50,760 nucleotides of DNA from CAYJRR01 sp964372275 [NCBI: uncultured bacterium]. GTDB taxonomy: Bacteria > CAYJRR01. The stretch is taken from the NCBI GenBank assembly GCA_964372275.1, contig CAYJRR010000013.1, positions 1-50,760 on the forward strand. The letters run 5' to 3'. Under the pieces are notes generated by a model. The model had not been told where the DNA came from, did not search any database, and worked only from the letters and a program-made list of their open reading frames with translations. The position numbers were made by a program, and so were the translations under genes. Below are positions 35,627 to 43,456 of this stretch, piece after piece (positions within the stretch are counted from its first letter, which is position 1; every line of letters begins with the position of its first letter).

Positions 35627-37930
35627 ATGTCCTCGACGCGCCGTCCGGGGTCTCTTTTTCTGCTGGCGATCGTCGCCCTGTTCGTCGGATCGGCGATCTC
35701 GGGTCGGGTAGGGGCCGACGTCGACCTCTTCGCGCTGCCGTTCGCCCCCTCGTCGGCGAAAAAAGGGATCAAGAACGCGAACTCGATGTGGAAACGCACC
35801 GAGGCGATGCAGAAGAACATCCACGACTGTCGAGCGAAAGGCGGAACCCAGCAGTCCTGCACCCTCGACGCCATCCGCTGCGATCTGACCGAACAGGCGC
35901 TTTCGCTCTACGTCGACAGCCTGCCCGGCCCCGGCGGCTGGATCGTCGACAAGAGCAAGATGCTCGACATCTTCAAGATGAGCGACTGCGGTGACGAGTG
36001 CTACTTCTGCTGCCTGCGAACCGGACTCGGAGACTCGATCGACCCGGGATGCCACACGTCGTTCGGTCCCTCACCGGTGGTCAACTGCAACGACGGTTAC
36101 GGTCCGGGGAGCCACACGATCGGCCGTGCGTTGATCCTGCAACAGCCGGAGCCGGGGACCGCCTGCCTCTTTGTCCAGCAGACCTGCGAGAACTATTCGG
36201 AGTGCGCGTTGGCGGAAGCCGGGAGCGGGTATGGGTCGGGGGCGCCGCCGCGCAAGCTCGATCTGTTCACCCCGGGTCCGGAGCTCGGCTTCGGCTGGGT
36301 CACGCCGGATGCGACGTCGGACACGCTCTGCCATCTCGGTCCCGATTGGCAGCCACCCGCGGACGAGCAGTCACTGCTGCCGGACCCGAAGAGTCCGGAG
36401 ACGAACGACTACGTGATGAGGCAGAAGGCGCGGGCCTTCGCGGAGAGCATCGCGCGAAAGGTCGATGCCTACCTGGAAACGCTCCCCGCCGATCATCCGC
36501 CGGACGAGCTCCATGACCTGCTCTCCTTCCGCGGCTGCGAATTCTACGGCGACCTCGCCTCCGTCGCGCCGTTCAACGGCGTGCTCGATCCGTTCCGTGC
36601 GCCGTCCGACGCGTCGGCGGTCGCCGATTCGCTCGCCAGCCGGCGGGCGATGGCGTTCCTCGCCACCTTCCGCGTCTTGGCCGGCGTCCCGAACCTCTAC
36701 GAGCGGTTCGCGTACGTGGAGTCGAAGACGTGGTCGTGCCACGAGAAGGACGACTACTTCCGCCAGGCCGGGATCGAGGATCCGGATCGCGAGCTGCGCA
36801 AGTCGATGGGGCCGGTTGCGCTCGCGCTGCTCAAGGCGGCGGACGGTGTCCAGGACTACCGTCTTCTATCGGTGCCGCGGCCGGGAGAGTCGCCGGTGCC
36901 CGCGAACATCCGGGACGGCTGCATCGTTGGAAAACCGCCGCGGGTGACGATCGCCCCCCGGTCCGCCGACGGCTCGGAGTACCGCTTGAAGGTGCGCGTG
37001 GCGGACGGAGGCACGCGCTCGCCGATTTCGATCGACTGGGGCGATGGCTGCACCTCGGCACACGAGATCCTCGAGGAGGACGATGGCGAGGCCACGTTCG
37101 GCCACGTCTACGCGCAGACCGGCAACTACCGCATCCTCGCCGTCGCCGGCAGCGGACGGAGCGGTCTGCGCGGGGTCATGGGGCGCGTGGTGGAGGTGAC
37201 GTCGGCGGATCCGGCCGCCACCTGCGTTCCCGCGTACTTCCGTGCGACGCTGCATCAGGTGGAGATCTTCTCGCAGTCTCCGAACGATCCGGGGTACGCC
37301 GGACTCCTCCTCGAGCAACCGGTGCCGGACGCGGCCCCCGATCCGCTGGGCCGGAGCGAGGTCGTGCGCCTCGTCAGCGGAAGCAACGGACTGGGGGAAG
37401 TCGTCGCCTACAACGAGGAGCCGATCGGCGCCCGCTCGCTCGTGATTCGACCGACGCTCTATGGCCAGGGGGGATCGTGGGACAGCCGGAAGCTGTTCAT
37501 CGATCTCGGCGACGTCACGTTCGATCGTTTCTCGCCGGGGAGCGAACCATCGGTGAGCCAGCGCGTGCGGCTCACGGCCGAGACGGTGCACGCCTTCTAC
37601 AGGGACGCGCCGACCACACCGGTGGCGGCGACGCCGGTCTCGGGTGATCCCGACGGTCGGCTGCGCGTTCCGCTGTTGCCCGTCACGAGCTCCGTGCCGG
37701 TCGATGCCGCCAAGCAGCTCGACCGGATCGAGATCGACCTGGCCGCACTTTTCGACCCGATCGACCTCGGGATCCCCACCCTCGACGCGGGCGCGGTGGG
37801 ACGTTCCCGGCGCTGGAGCGAGGTCGCGCCGAACGAACTGGTCCCCATCGGCGGCGCCGGCGACGACCTCGGGGGTGGTTGCGCCTGCTCTCTGACGAAC
37901 TCCGGCAGACGTAGGCCGCCGAGCCGCTGA
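35627..37930 (+). CDS. Exported Cys-rich protein with PKD domain and GCxC-type tail
   Basis: A 767-residue protein with a Sec signal (LFLLAIVALFVGSAISGRVGA). The first ~200 residues are rich in Cys ('DCGDECYFCCLRTG', 'CHTSF', 'CNDGYG', 'QTCENYSECAL'), suggesting disulfides. Residues ~440-530 contain a PKD domain ('SPISIDWGDGCTS', 'FGHVYAQTGNYRILAVAGSG'). The C-terminus ends 'DDLGGGCACSLTNSGRRRP'. A Gly-rich GCxC followed by an Arg cluster recalls MYXO-CTERM-type sorting signals, but the hydrophobic helix that should lie between is absent. The ATG at 35627 is chosen because it directly precedes the signal; the longer frame start (35591) adds a non-signal leader. No catalytic motif is recognised. 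It converges with the PPC lipoprotein gene on its 3' side. Confidence 0.75.
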   Translation: MSSTRRPGSLFLLAIVALFVGSAISGRVGADVDLFALPFAPSSAKKGIKNANSMWKRTEAMQKNIHDCRAKGGTQQSCTLDAIRCDLTEQALSLYVDSLPGPGGWIVDKSKMLDIFKMSDCGDECYFCCLRTGLGDSIDPGCHTSFGPSPVVNCNDGYGPGSHTIGRALILQQPEPGTACLFVQQTCENYSECALAEAGSGYGSGAPPRKLDLFTPGPELGFGWVTPDATSDTLCHLGPDWQPPADEQSLLPDPKSPETNDYVMRQKARAFAESIARKVDAYLETLPADHPPDELHDLLSFRGCEFYGDLASVAPFNGVLDPFRAPSDASAVADSLASRRAMAFLATFRVLAGVPNLYERFAYVESKTWSCHEKDDYFRQAGIEDPDRELRKSMGPVALALLKAADGVQDYRLLSVPRPGESPVPANIRDGCIVGKPPRVTIAPRSADGSEYRLKVRVADGGTRSPISIDWGDGCTSAHEILEEDDGEATFGHVYAQTGNYRILAVAGSGRSGLRGVMGRVVEVTSADPAATCVPAYFRATLHQVEIFSQSPNDPGYAGLLLEQPVPDAAPDPLGRSEVVRLVSGSNGLGEVVAYNEEPIGARSLVIRPTLYGQGGSWDSRKLFIDLGDVTFDRFSPGSEPSVSQRVRLTAETVHAFYRDAPTTPVAATPVSGDPDGRLRVPLLPVTSSVPVDAAKQLDRIEIDLAALFDPIDLGIPTLDAGAVGRSRRWSEVAPNELVPIGGAGDDLGGGCACSLTNSGRRRPPSR

Positions 37931-37994
37931 ATACGTTGGCCGTGGGACCTCGAAGTCCCCGCTGGGGAGGAGTATCGAGGCGGACGCCGTATTC
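37929..37994. repeat. Inverted repeats between convergent genes
   Basis: GAATACG (37929-37935) and CGTATTC (37988-37994) are exact inverted copies flanking an inner GGGAC/GTCCC hairpin (37944-37959). The position between two gene ends fits a bidirectional transcription stop, but there is no T tract. Confidence 0.4.
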
Positions 37995-38000
37995 ACGAGA

Positions 38001-38846
38001 TCAGTAGACCTTCAGACGGTAGGGGGACGCCGACGACGCGCCGTCGGGGCTGAAGACCCGGACGAGGATCCTGCCGTTGTGGGCGCCCGCTCCGAGCGTG
38101 AACGTCTCGTCCGCGACGCCGCCGTTGCGCGAGCCACCGAGCATCACCAGCGATCCGTTCTTGTCGAACGGGACGGCATCGAAGACCTCGAGGTCGTAGT
38201 TCGCGGGGAGGCCCAGGAGCTGGATCGATACCCGCCCCGAAACGTCGGCGCGATACCAGTCCTCGTCGGGCTCCGCCGTCGTCTGGAGCTCGGCCAGGTC
38301 GGCCGGCCCGGCCGCGTTCGCCAGGAGCGACACGCGCGAGAAGACGGTGGCGGCCTGGGTCGGCAGATCGGCCTCGGCGAGGGTCACGGTCCTCGCGACG
38401 CCGGCCTCGAGCAGGACCTCCTCCGCCAGGTTCCCGTGATCGGCCGGGTCCGGCGGCGTTTCGCGTCCGAAGAACAGCTCCACGAGGGCGTGCTGCGCCT
38501 GCGCCGCCTGCGCGAGCACCTGCACGGAGAAGGCGCGCGGCTTCGCCAGGCGGTGCGTCGAGAGGTCGTACGGAAGCTGGATCGGCGTGGACCGGAACGC
38601 CGTGTCATTTTCGTCGGTCGGGTCGGCGGATGTGACGTCCGGGTCGGTCGGGATCATCCAGAGGATCGAGACCGAGGAGGTCGAGCCGGGGGTGGGACCC
38701 GGCGCGGAACCGTCGTCACCGAAGCCGCCGCTTCCGTCGGAATCGGCCTCGTCCCTGCGTCCGTCGTTCGTCGGCTCGAACGAGCAGCCCGCCGCGAGCA
38801 CCCACCACACCAACAGGACCCTGCCTCCACGCGTCGTCGTCTTCAT
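38001..38846 (-). CDS. Lipoprotein with PPC-type domain, paralogue of the 39134 gene
   Basis: A 281-residue lipoprotein (lipobox LAAGC). An Asp/Gly-rich linker follows, then a ~220-residue domain: 'LPYDLSTHRLAKPRAFSVQV', 'LVELFFGRETPP', 'DLPTQAATVFSRV', 'DEDWYRADVSG', 'LPANYDLEVFD' and the ending 'DGASSASPYRLKVY'. The last ~100 residues have the shape of a bacterial PPC domain, which in other proteins flanks secreted peptidases and may bind surfaces. Here it stands without a catalytic domain. The neighbouring gene at 39134-39982 encodes the same architecture, so the two are tandem paralogues with independent promoters. AGGGGG lies 7 nt before the ATG and the promoter at 38872-38885 is of sigma-54 type. 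Confidence 0.8.
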   Translation of the reverse strand: MKTTTRGGRVLLVWWVLAAGCSFEPTNDGRRDEADSDGSGGFGDDGSAPGPTPGSTSSVSILWMIPTDPDVTSADPTDENDTAFRSTPIQLPYDLSTHRLAKPRAFSVQVLAQAAQAQHALVELFFGRETPPDPADHGNLAEEVLLEAGVARTVTLAEADLPTQAATVFSRVSLLANAAGPADLAELQTTAEPDEDWYRADVSGRVSIQLLGLPANYDLEVFDAVPFDKNGSLVMLGGSRNGGVADETFTLGAGAHNGRILVRVFSPDGASSASPYRLKVY

Positions 38847-38871
38847 GTGTCACCCCCTGGGGTGACGAGGA

Positions 38872-38885
38872 GCAACCGACGTGCC
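38872..38885 (-). promoter_or_regulatory. Sigma-54 promoter of the 38846 lipoprotein gene
   Basis: On the minus strand GGCACG-N4-TTGC (GG at 38885-38884, GC at 38873-38872, ten-base spacer) matches the -24/-12 consensus. Predicted transcription start is near 38860, 14 bases before the ATG, with the ribosome site between. The same 17-base string stands before the paralogous gene. Confidence 0.7.
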
Positions 38886-39133
38886 GCAGCGGTCGCGTCG
38901 AATTCGCGAGCCGAATCGGGGGTTCGACGTCGGTCGACCGGGGAAGGGCTCGGAATGAATGGCTACCGGGCAATTCGAGCGTGCGTGGGCAACGACGCGC
39001 TTCCCGCTCGGGGTGCGGCCACGTCGGTCCGATGGCCGCGAGGGGTTCCAAGGTATCGGTCAGGTGCCATGTCCGCGGTCGCTCCCGCGCGGATCGGGCT
39101 CGCTCATTCACGCGGGACCACGCCGCCGTCACT

Positions 39134-39982
39134 TCAATCGATGCCGAGGCTGGCCATCGGCCCGATCTTCAGGCGGTAGGGGACGATGGACGAAGCCCCG
39201 TCAGGTCCGAAGACGCGGATCAACAGGTTGCCGGCGCAGCATCGTTGGGCGTCGACCGCGAGCGACTCGTTCGCGGTCCCGCCGTTTTGCCCACGTGCGA
39301 GGATCGACAGCAAGCCGTTCTTGTCGAACGCGTCGCCGTTGTAGATCTCGACGTCATAGTTTGCCGGCAGGTCGGCCAATTCGACCGAGACCCACCCGTT
39401 CTCCTTCACCCGGAACCAATCATTGTCCGAGGTGGCGGGCAGAGCGAGTTCCGAGAGGTCGGTCGCCGGCGTCCATGCGTCGTCCGTCTGGACGCGGGCG
39501 AAAACGTTTGCGGCGCCGGTCGGGAGATCGCCGGAGGTCAGATGGACCGTCGTCGGGACGCTTGGTGTGAGGGAGGCGACGGCGGACAGATTCCCGCCTT
39601 CGCCGTCGACCGGCGGGGTGCTGCGTCCGAAGAAGAGCTCGACCGTCGCATTCCGTGTCGACGCCGCGTCGGAGAGCACCTGGACGGAGAAGACGCGCGG
39701 CTTGGAAAGTCGGTGGACCGCTCGGTCGTACGGGAGGGGCAGCAGCACCGCGTCGGCCGGCGAGTCGTTCCCGTCGTTCGGATCGGCCGACGCGCTTGCC
39801 GGCGCCTCGTCGGCGGCGACCGAGAGGATCGAGACGGCCGCCGTGGGGGCCGGTGTGGGGGTCGCGTCGGGAGCGCTGCCGTCGCCGTTCCGCCAGGGTA
39901 CGTCCGACGCCCGGTCGAGTGCGCACCCCGACGAGACCGACGCCAGCAGCCACACACCCAGGACCGGTGAGACTCCCCGCAT
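39134..39982 (-). CDS. Lipoprotein with PPC-type domain, paralogue of the 38001 gene
   Basis: A 282-residue lipoprotein (signal 'MRGVSPVLGVWLLASVSSGC'). It aligns over its whole mature length with the neighbour at 38001-38846: 'LPYDRAVHRLSKPRVFSVQV', 'VELFFGRSTPP', 'DLPTGAANVFARV', 'LPANYDVEIYN' and 'DGASSIVPYRLKI'. The ATG at 39982 is chosen because it starts the signal peptide and lies 15 bases after the predicted sigma-54 transcription start. The longer frame (to 40132) would run through the promoter. Function is unknown; the PPC-like fold suggests a surface or cargo role. A CC pair in 'AQRCCAGNLLI' is not shared with the paralogue. Confidence 0.8.
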   Translation of the reverse strand: MRGVSPVLGVWLLASVSSGCALDRASDVPWRNGDGSAPDATPTPAPTAAVSILSVAADEAPASASADPNDGNDSPADAVLLPLPYDRAVHRLSKPRVFSVQVLSDAASTRNATVELFFGRSTPPVDGEGGNLSAVASLTPSVPTTVHLTSGDLPTGAANVFARVQTDDAWTPATDLSELALPATSDNDWFRVKENGWVSVELADLPANYDVEIYNGDAFDKNGLLSILARGQNGGTANESLAVDAQRCCAGNLLIRVFGPDGASSIVPYRLKIGPMASLGID

Positions 39983-40008
39983 CGCAGCGCCCCCCGAGGC
40001 GAGTTGGA

Positions 40009-40022
40009 GCAACCGACGTGCC
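40009..40022 (-). promoter_or_regulatory. Sigma-54 promoter of the 39982 lipoprotein gene
   Basis: The minus strand reads GGCACG-N4-TTGC with GG at 40022-40021 and GC at 40010-40009, identical including spacer to the site at 38872-38885. Predicted transcription start is about 39997. Confidence 0.7.
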
Positions 40023-40206
40023 TCCGGCTCGCCCGTTGAAATCGCAGCCGATTGCACGACGGCCGGAGGCTCGCCGAGGGGGGCCGCACCCCGCCGATGG
40101 CTACGCGGGACCCCTTGCGTGACGGCGCGCACAGCCGCCCGGTTCGGATCCCAACCGGCGGGAAAAACGCTGGATTCCGGGAATCCGTTGGGGTAGGTTC
40201 CGCATC

Positions 40207-40225
40207 TTTTTACGGCGCCGTTTTT
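40207..40225. promoter_or_regulatory. Palindrome flanked by T runs upstream of fusA
   Basis: ACGGCGCCGT (40212-40221) is a perfect 10-bp palindrome with TTTTT on both sides, 37 bp before the fusA start. It could be an operator or the remains of a terminator. GATAAA just downstream (40226-40231) is a possible -10. Confidence 0.3.
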
Positions 40226-40257
40226 CGATAAACACCAGAGACCGCACGAGACTTTCG

Positions 40258-42360
40258 ATGGCCAACCTCGACTCGCTCCGCAACATCGGCATCTCCGCCC
40301 ACATCGACTCGGGGAAGACCACCCTGACCGAGCGGATCCTCTTCTATACCAACGTGATCCACAAGATCGAGGAGGTGAAGGGGAAGTCGGGCGTGGGGGC
40401 GACGATGGACTTCATGGACCTGGAGCGCGAGAAGGGGATCACGATCCAGTCGGCCTGCACCTACGTCACCTGGAAGAAGAACCCGATCAACATCATCGAC
40501 ACCCCCGGCCACGTCGACTTCACGATCGAGGTGGAGCGGGCGCTCCGCGTCCTGGACGGCGCCATCCTCGTCCTCTGCGCGGTGGCCGGCGTGCAGTCGC
40601 AGTCGATCACCGTCGACCGCCAGATGCGGCGCTACAAAGTTCCGCGGCTGGCCTTCATCAACAAGATGGATCGCGCCGGCGCCAATCCGCAGCGGGTGGT
40701 CGAGCAGCTTCGTGAGAAGCTGAACCACAAGGCGGCGTTCGTGACGATTCCGATCGGCGCCGAGGACAAGTTCCAGGGCTGCATCGACCTGGTCACCCAG
40801 AAGGCCTACTACTTCCACGGCGACAACGGCGAGAACGTCGTCGAGGAGGCGGTGCCCGCCGGCCTCGTGGAGGCGATGAAGACGGCGCGGGCCGAGTTGA
40901 TCCACCAGCTCGCCGACGTCGACGAGGGGATGGCCGACCTGTTCCTGCAGGAGATCGATCCGACCGTCGAGCAGTTGAAGGCCGCCATCCGGCGCGCGGC
41001 GCTCGCGCTCAAGTTCACGCCGGTCTTCGTAGGCTCGGCATTCAAGAACAAAGGGGTTCAGCTCCTCCTCGACGGCGTCTGCGACTTCCTCCCCAATCCG
41101 ATGGAGGTGGAGAACGTCGCGCTCGACCAGGACAAGGACGAGGCCAAGGTCGTGATGTCGAGCGATCCGGGGAAGCCGTTCGTCGGACTCGCCTTCAAGC
41201 TCGAGGACGGCCGCTACGGGCAGCTCACCTACATGCGCGTCTACCAGGGGAAGATCGCCAAGGGCGACTTCATCGTGAACCAGGCGAACCAGAAGCGGGT
41301 GAAGATCCCGCGCGTGGTGCGGATGCACGCCGACGAGATGCACGACGTCACCGACGCCCAGGCCGGCGACATCGTCGCGCTGTTCGGGGTCGAGTGCGCC
41401 TCGGGCGATACCTTCACCGACGGCGACGTGCGCTACACGATGACCTCGATGCACGTCCCGGACGCGGTGATCTCGCTCGCGGTGGCGCCGAAGGAGAAGG
41501 CCGGGGAGCAGAACTTCTCCAAGGCGCTGAACCGCTTCTCCAAGGAAGATCCGACGTTCCGGGTGCACCGCGACGAGGAGTCGAACCAGACGATCATCAG
41601 CGGGATGGGGGAGCTCCACCTCGAGATCTACCTCGAGAGGATCAAGCGCGAGTTCAACTGCGAGGTGGTCTCCGGCAAGCCGCAGGTCGCCTACCGCGAG
41701 ACGGTCACCCAGAAGGGTGAGTTCAACTACACCCACAAGAAGCAGACCGGCGGCCGCGGACAGTTCGGTCGCGTCGCCGGCTACCTGGAGCCGCTCCCGG
41801 CCGACGCCGTCGAGCTGTTCGAGTTCGTCGACGACATCAAGGGGGGCGCGATCCCGCGCGAGTTCATCCCGGCCTGCGAGAAGGGGTTCAAGGAGGCGAT
41901 CCTCAAGGGGTCGCTCGCCAGCTTCCCGGTCGTCGGCGTTCGGGTGGTGATCAACGACGGCGCCAGCCACGACGTCGACTCCTCGGAACAGGCGTTCAAG
42001 ACGGCCGCGCTGATGGGCTTCCGCGAGGGGTACGCCCGCGCCAAGGCGGTCTGCATGGAGCCGATCATGAAGGTCGAGGTCCGCGCCCCGAGCGAGTTCC
42101 AGGGGGCGGTGATCGGACAGCTCAACCAGCGGCGCGGGATCATCGAGTCGACGGAGACCGCCGACAACTACGTCACCGCCGTGGCGCTGGTGCCGCTGGC
42201 CGCGATGTTCGGCTACTCCACCGACCTGCGCTCCGCGACCCAGGGGAAGGGCGAGTTCACGATGGAGTTCGCCCGCTATTCGATCATGCCCCGCAACGAG
42301 CAGGAGCTGGTGATCGCCGAGCAGCAGGAGAAGCTCAAGGCGCAAGCCGCCGGCCGGTAG
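40258..42360 (+). CDS. fusA: Translation elongation factor G (mitochondrial/spd-like type)
   Basis: A 700-residue EF-G, the GTPase that drives translocation on the ribosome. G motifs are intact: P-loop 'AHIDSGKTT', 'DTPGHVD', 'NKMD' and 'GSAFKNKG'. Domains II-V follow, with the domain IV loop at 'TGGRGQFG' and C-terminal '[20 protein letters not shown]'. The P-loop reads DSGKTT instead of the usual DAGKTT, and switch regions such as '[19 protein letters not shown]' resemble mitochondrial EF-G1 and the spdEFG1 group (spirochaetes, planctomycetes, deltaproteobacteria). In such organisms a second EF-G usually does ribosome recycling. It stands alone, away from any str operon, which agrees with that group. 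A weak GAG ribosome site precedes the ATG. Confidence 0.95.
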   Translation: MANLDSLRNIGISAHIDSGKTTLTERILFYTNVIHKIEEVKGKSGVGATMDFMDLEREKGITIQSACTYVTWKKNPINIIDTPGHVDFTIEVERALRVLDGAILVLCAVAGVQSQSITVDRQMRRYKVPRLAFINKMDRAGANPQRVVEQLREKLNHKAAFVTIPIGAEDKFQGCIDLVTQKAYYFHGDNGENVVEEAVPAGLVEAMKTARAELIHQLADVDEGMADLFLQEIDPTVEQLKAAIRRAALALKFTPVFVGSAFKNKGVQLLLDGVCDFLPNPMEVENVALDQDKDEAKVVMSSDPGKPFVGLAFKLEDGRYGQLTYMRVYQGKIAKGDFIVNQANQKRVKIPRVVRMHADEMHDVTDAQAGDIVALFGVECASGDTFTDGDVRYTMTSMHVPDAVISLAVAPKEKAGEQNFSKALNRFSKEDPTFRVHRDEESNQTIISGMGELHLEIYLERIKREFNCEVVSGKPQVAYRETVTQKGEFNYTHKKQTGGRGQFGRVAGYLEPLPADAVELFEFVDDIKGGAIPREFIPACEKGFKEAILKGSLASFPVVGVRVVINDGASHDVDSSEQAFKTAALMGFREGYARAKAVCMEPIMKVEVRAPSEFQGAVIGQLNQRRGIIESTETADNYVTAVALVPLAAMFGYSTDLRSATQGKGEFTMEFARYSIMPRNEQELVIAEQQEKLKAQAAGR

Positions 42361-42373
42361 CCGCTACGGGCCG

Positions 42374-43456
42374 ATGGACGTCGGAGCGCTGCCGTTCCTG
42401 CTGGTCGCTCTCCACCCGCCGGCCGTCCTGCTCCACGAGTTGGGACATCTCGCCGTCGCGTGGGCCCGCGGGTTCGAGATCCGATCGTTCTCCGCCGGTG
42501 CTCTCCGGATCCACAAGGGGCCCTCGGGCACCACGGTTCGGATCGTCCCGTCGTCGCTGTTCGGCAGGGGCGGGGTCGAGGCGATCCCGACGAGGTTCGC
42601 GGGGACCGAACGCGATCTGGCCCTCTTCGTCCTGGGCGGACCGGCGGCCAACCTGGTGGTGGCGGTGCTTTCCGGCGCGGTCTGCTGGCGCGGCCTGGCG
42701 ACCGAGCAGCTCTCGTTACGCGACGCCGGCGACGGGCTGCTGGTCGCCAACGCGCTGATGCACCTCGCCCATGCCATCGGCACCCTCGTGCCGCGCGTCG
42801 ACCGCCGCTCCGGCCGCCCGTCGGACGGTCATCACCTGTTCGGCCTCCTCCGGGGTCGGGAGACGACGCGTCGCCGTTGGTGGAAGGCCGTGCTCCGCGG
42901 CGCGATCGAACGGGCGGGTTCCGTCGCGCCGGCCGTCCCGCGCCCGATCCTCGATCCCCTTCTCGAGGGTGGGAGGCCGGGCGATGCGTTCCACCTCTTC
43001 GCGACCGTCGCCGCGCTTGAACAGGGGCGTCGGGACGAGGCGCGGGGACGGCTCGCACGCGCGGCGGAGGCTCGCACCGGCCGTCCGGCCGAGACCCTCG
43101 CCGACTTCGCGGTTCACGAGGCGGCCTTCCATCGCCTGGTCGAGCCCGAGCCGGCGAAAGCGGAGGCCGCCCTCGCGTTCGCGGTTCGTCAGCTTGAGTC
43201 CCGCCCGGGCTACCTCGACCTCCTCGACGCCGTTCGGCGATCGATCGACGGCGATTCGGCCGGAGCGGCGAGATCGCTGACCGGATGGGAGGCCTACCTC
43301 AGGCGACAGGCCGACGACCGGTTCGAGCGTGCGCTGGCATGCTGGATCGTTCGGGCGGTCTCGGACCGCGCCGACGGCGTGGGCGCCGGCACCGGACCCC
43401 GGGCGAGCGCCGTCCTGGATCCTTCCAGCCCGCCGTCGGCGCGGGCCAGGGGCTGA
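42374..43456 (+). CDS. M50-type membrane metalloprotease with long C-terminal region
   Basis: A 360-residue protein. Residues 21-25 are HELGH in a hydrophobic helix, the zinc site of M50 (site-2-protease-like) enzymes. Later segments 'LALFVLGGPAANLVVAVLSG' and 'LVPRVDRRSGRPSDGHHLF' follow the family layout, with Asp of 'SDG' as probable third ligand. The C-terminal half (~170-360) is soluble, Ala/Arg-rich and helical, possibly TPR-like. It begins 13 bases after fusA on the same strand. Its last 163 bases overlap the antisense FG-GAP gene, which is unusually long, so the end of one of the two proteins may be extended. Substrate unknown. Confidence 0.8.
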   Translation: MDVGALPFLLVALHPPAVLLHELGHLAVAWARGFEIRSFSAGALRIHKGPSGTTVRIVPSSLFGRGGVEAIPTRFAGTERDLALFVLGGPAANLVVAVLSGAVCWRGLATEQLSLRDAGDGLLVANALMHLAHAIGTLVPRVDRRSGRPSDGHHLFGLLRGRETTRRRWWKAVLRGAIERAGSVAPAVPRPILDPLLEGGRPGDAFHLFATVAALEQGRRDEARGRLARAAEARTGRPAETLADFAVHEAAFHRLVEPEPAKAEAALAFAVRQLESRPGYLDLLDAVRRSIDGDSAGAARSLTGWEAYLRRQADDRFERALACWIVRAVSDRADGVGAGTGPRASAVLDPSSPPSARARG

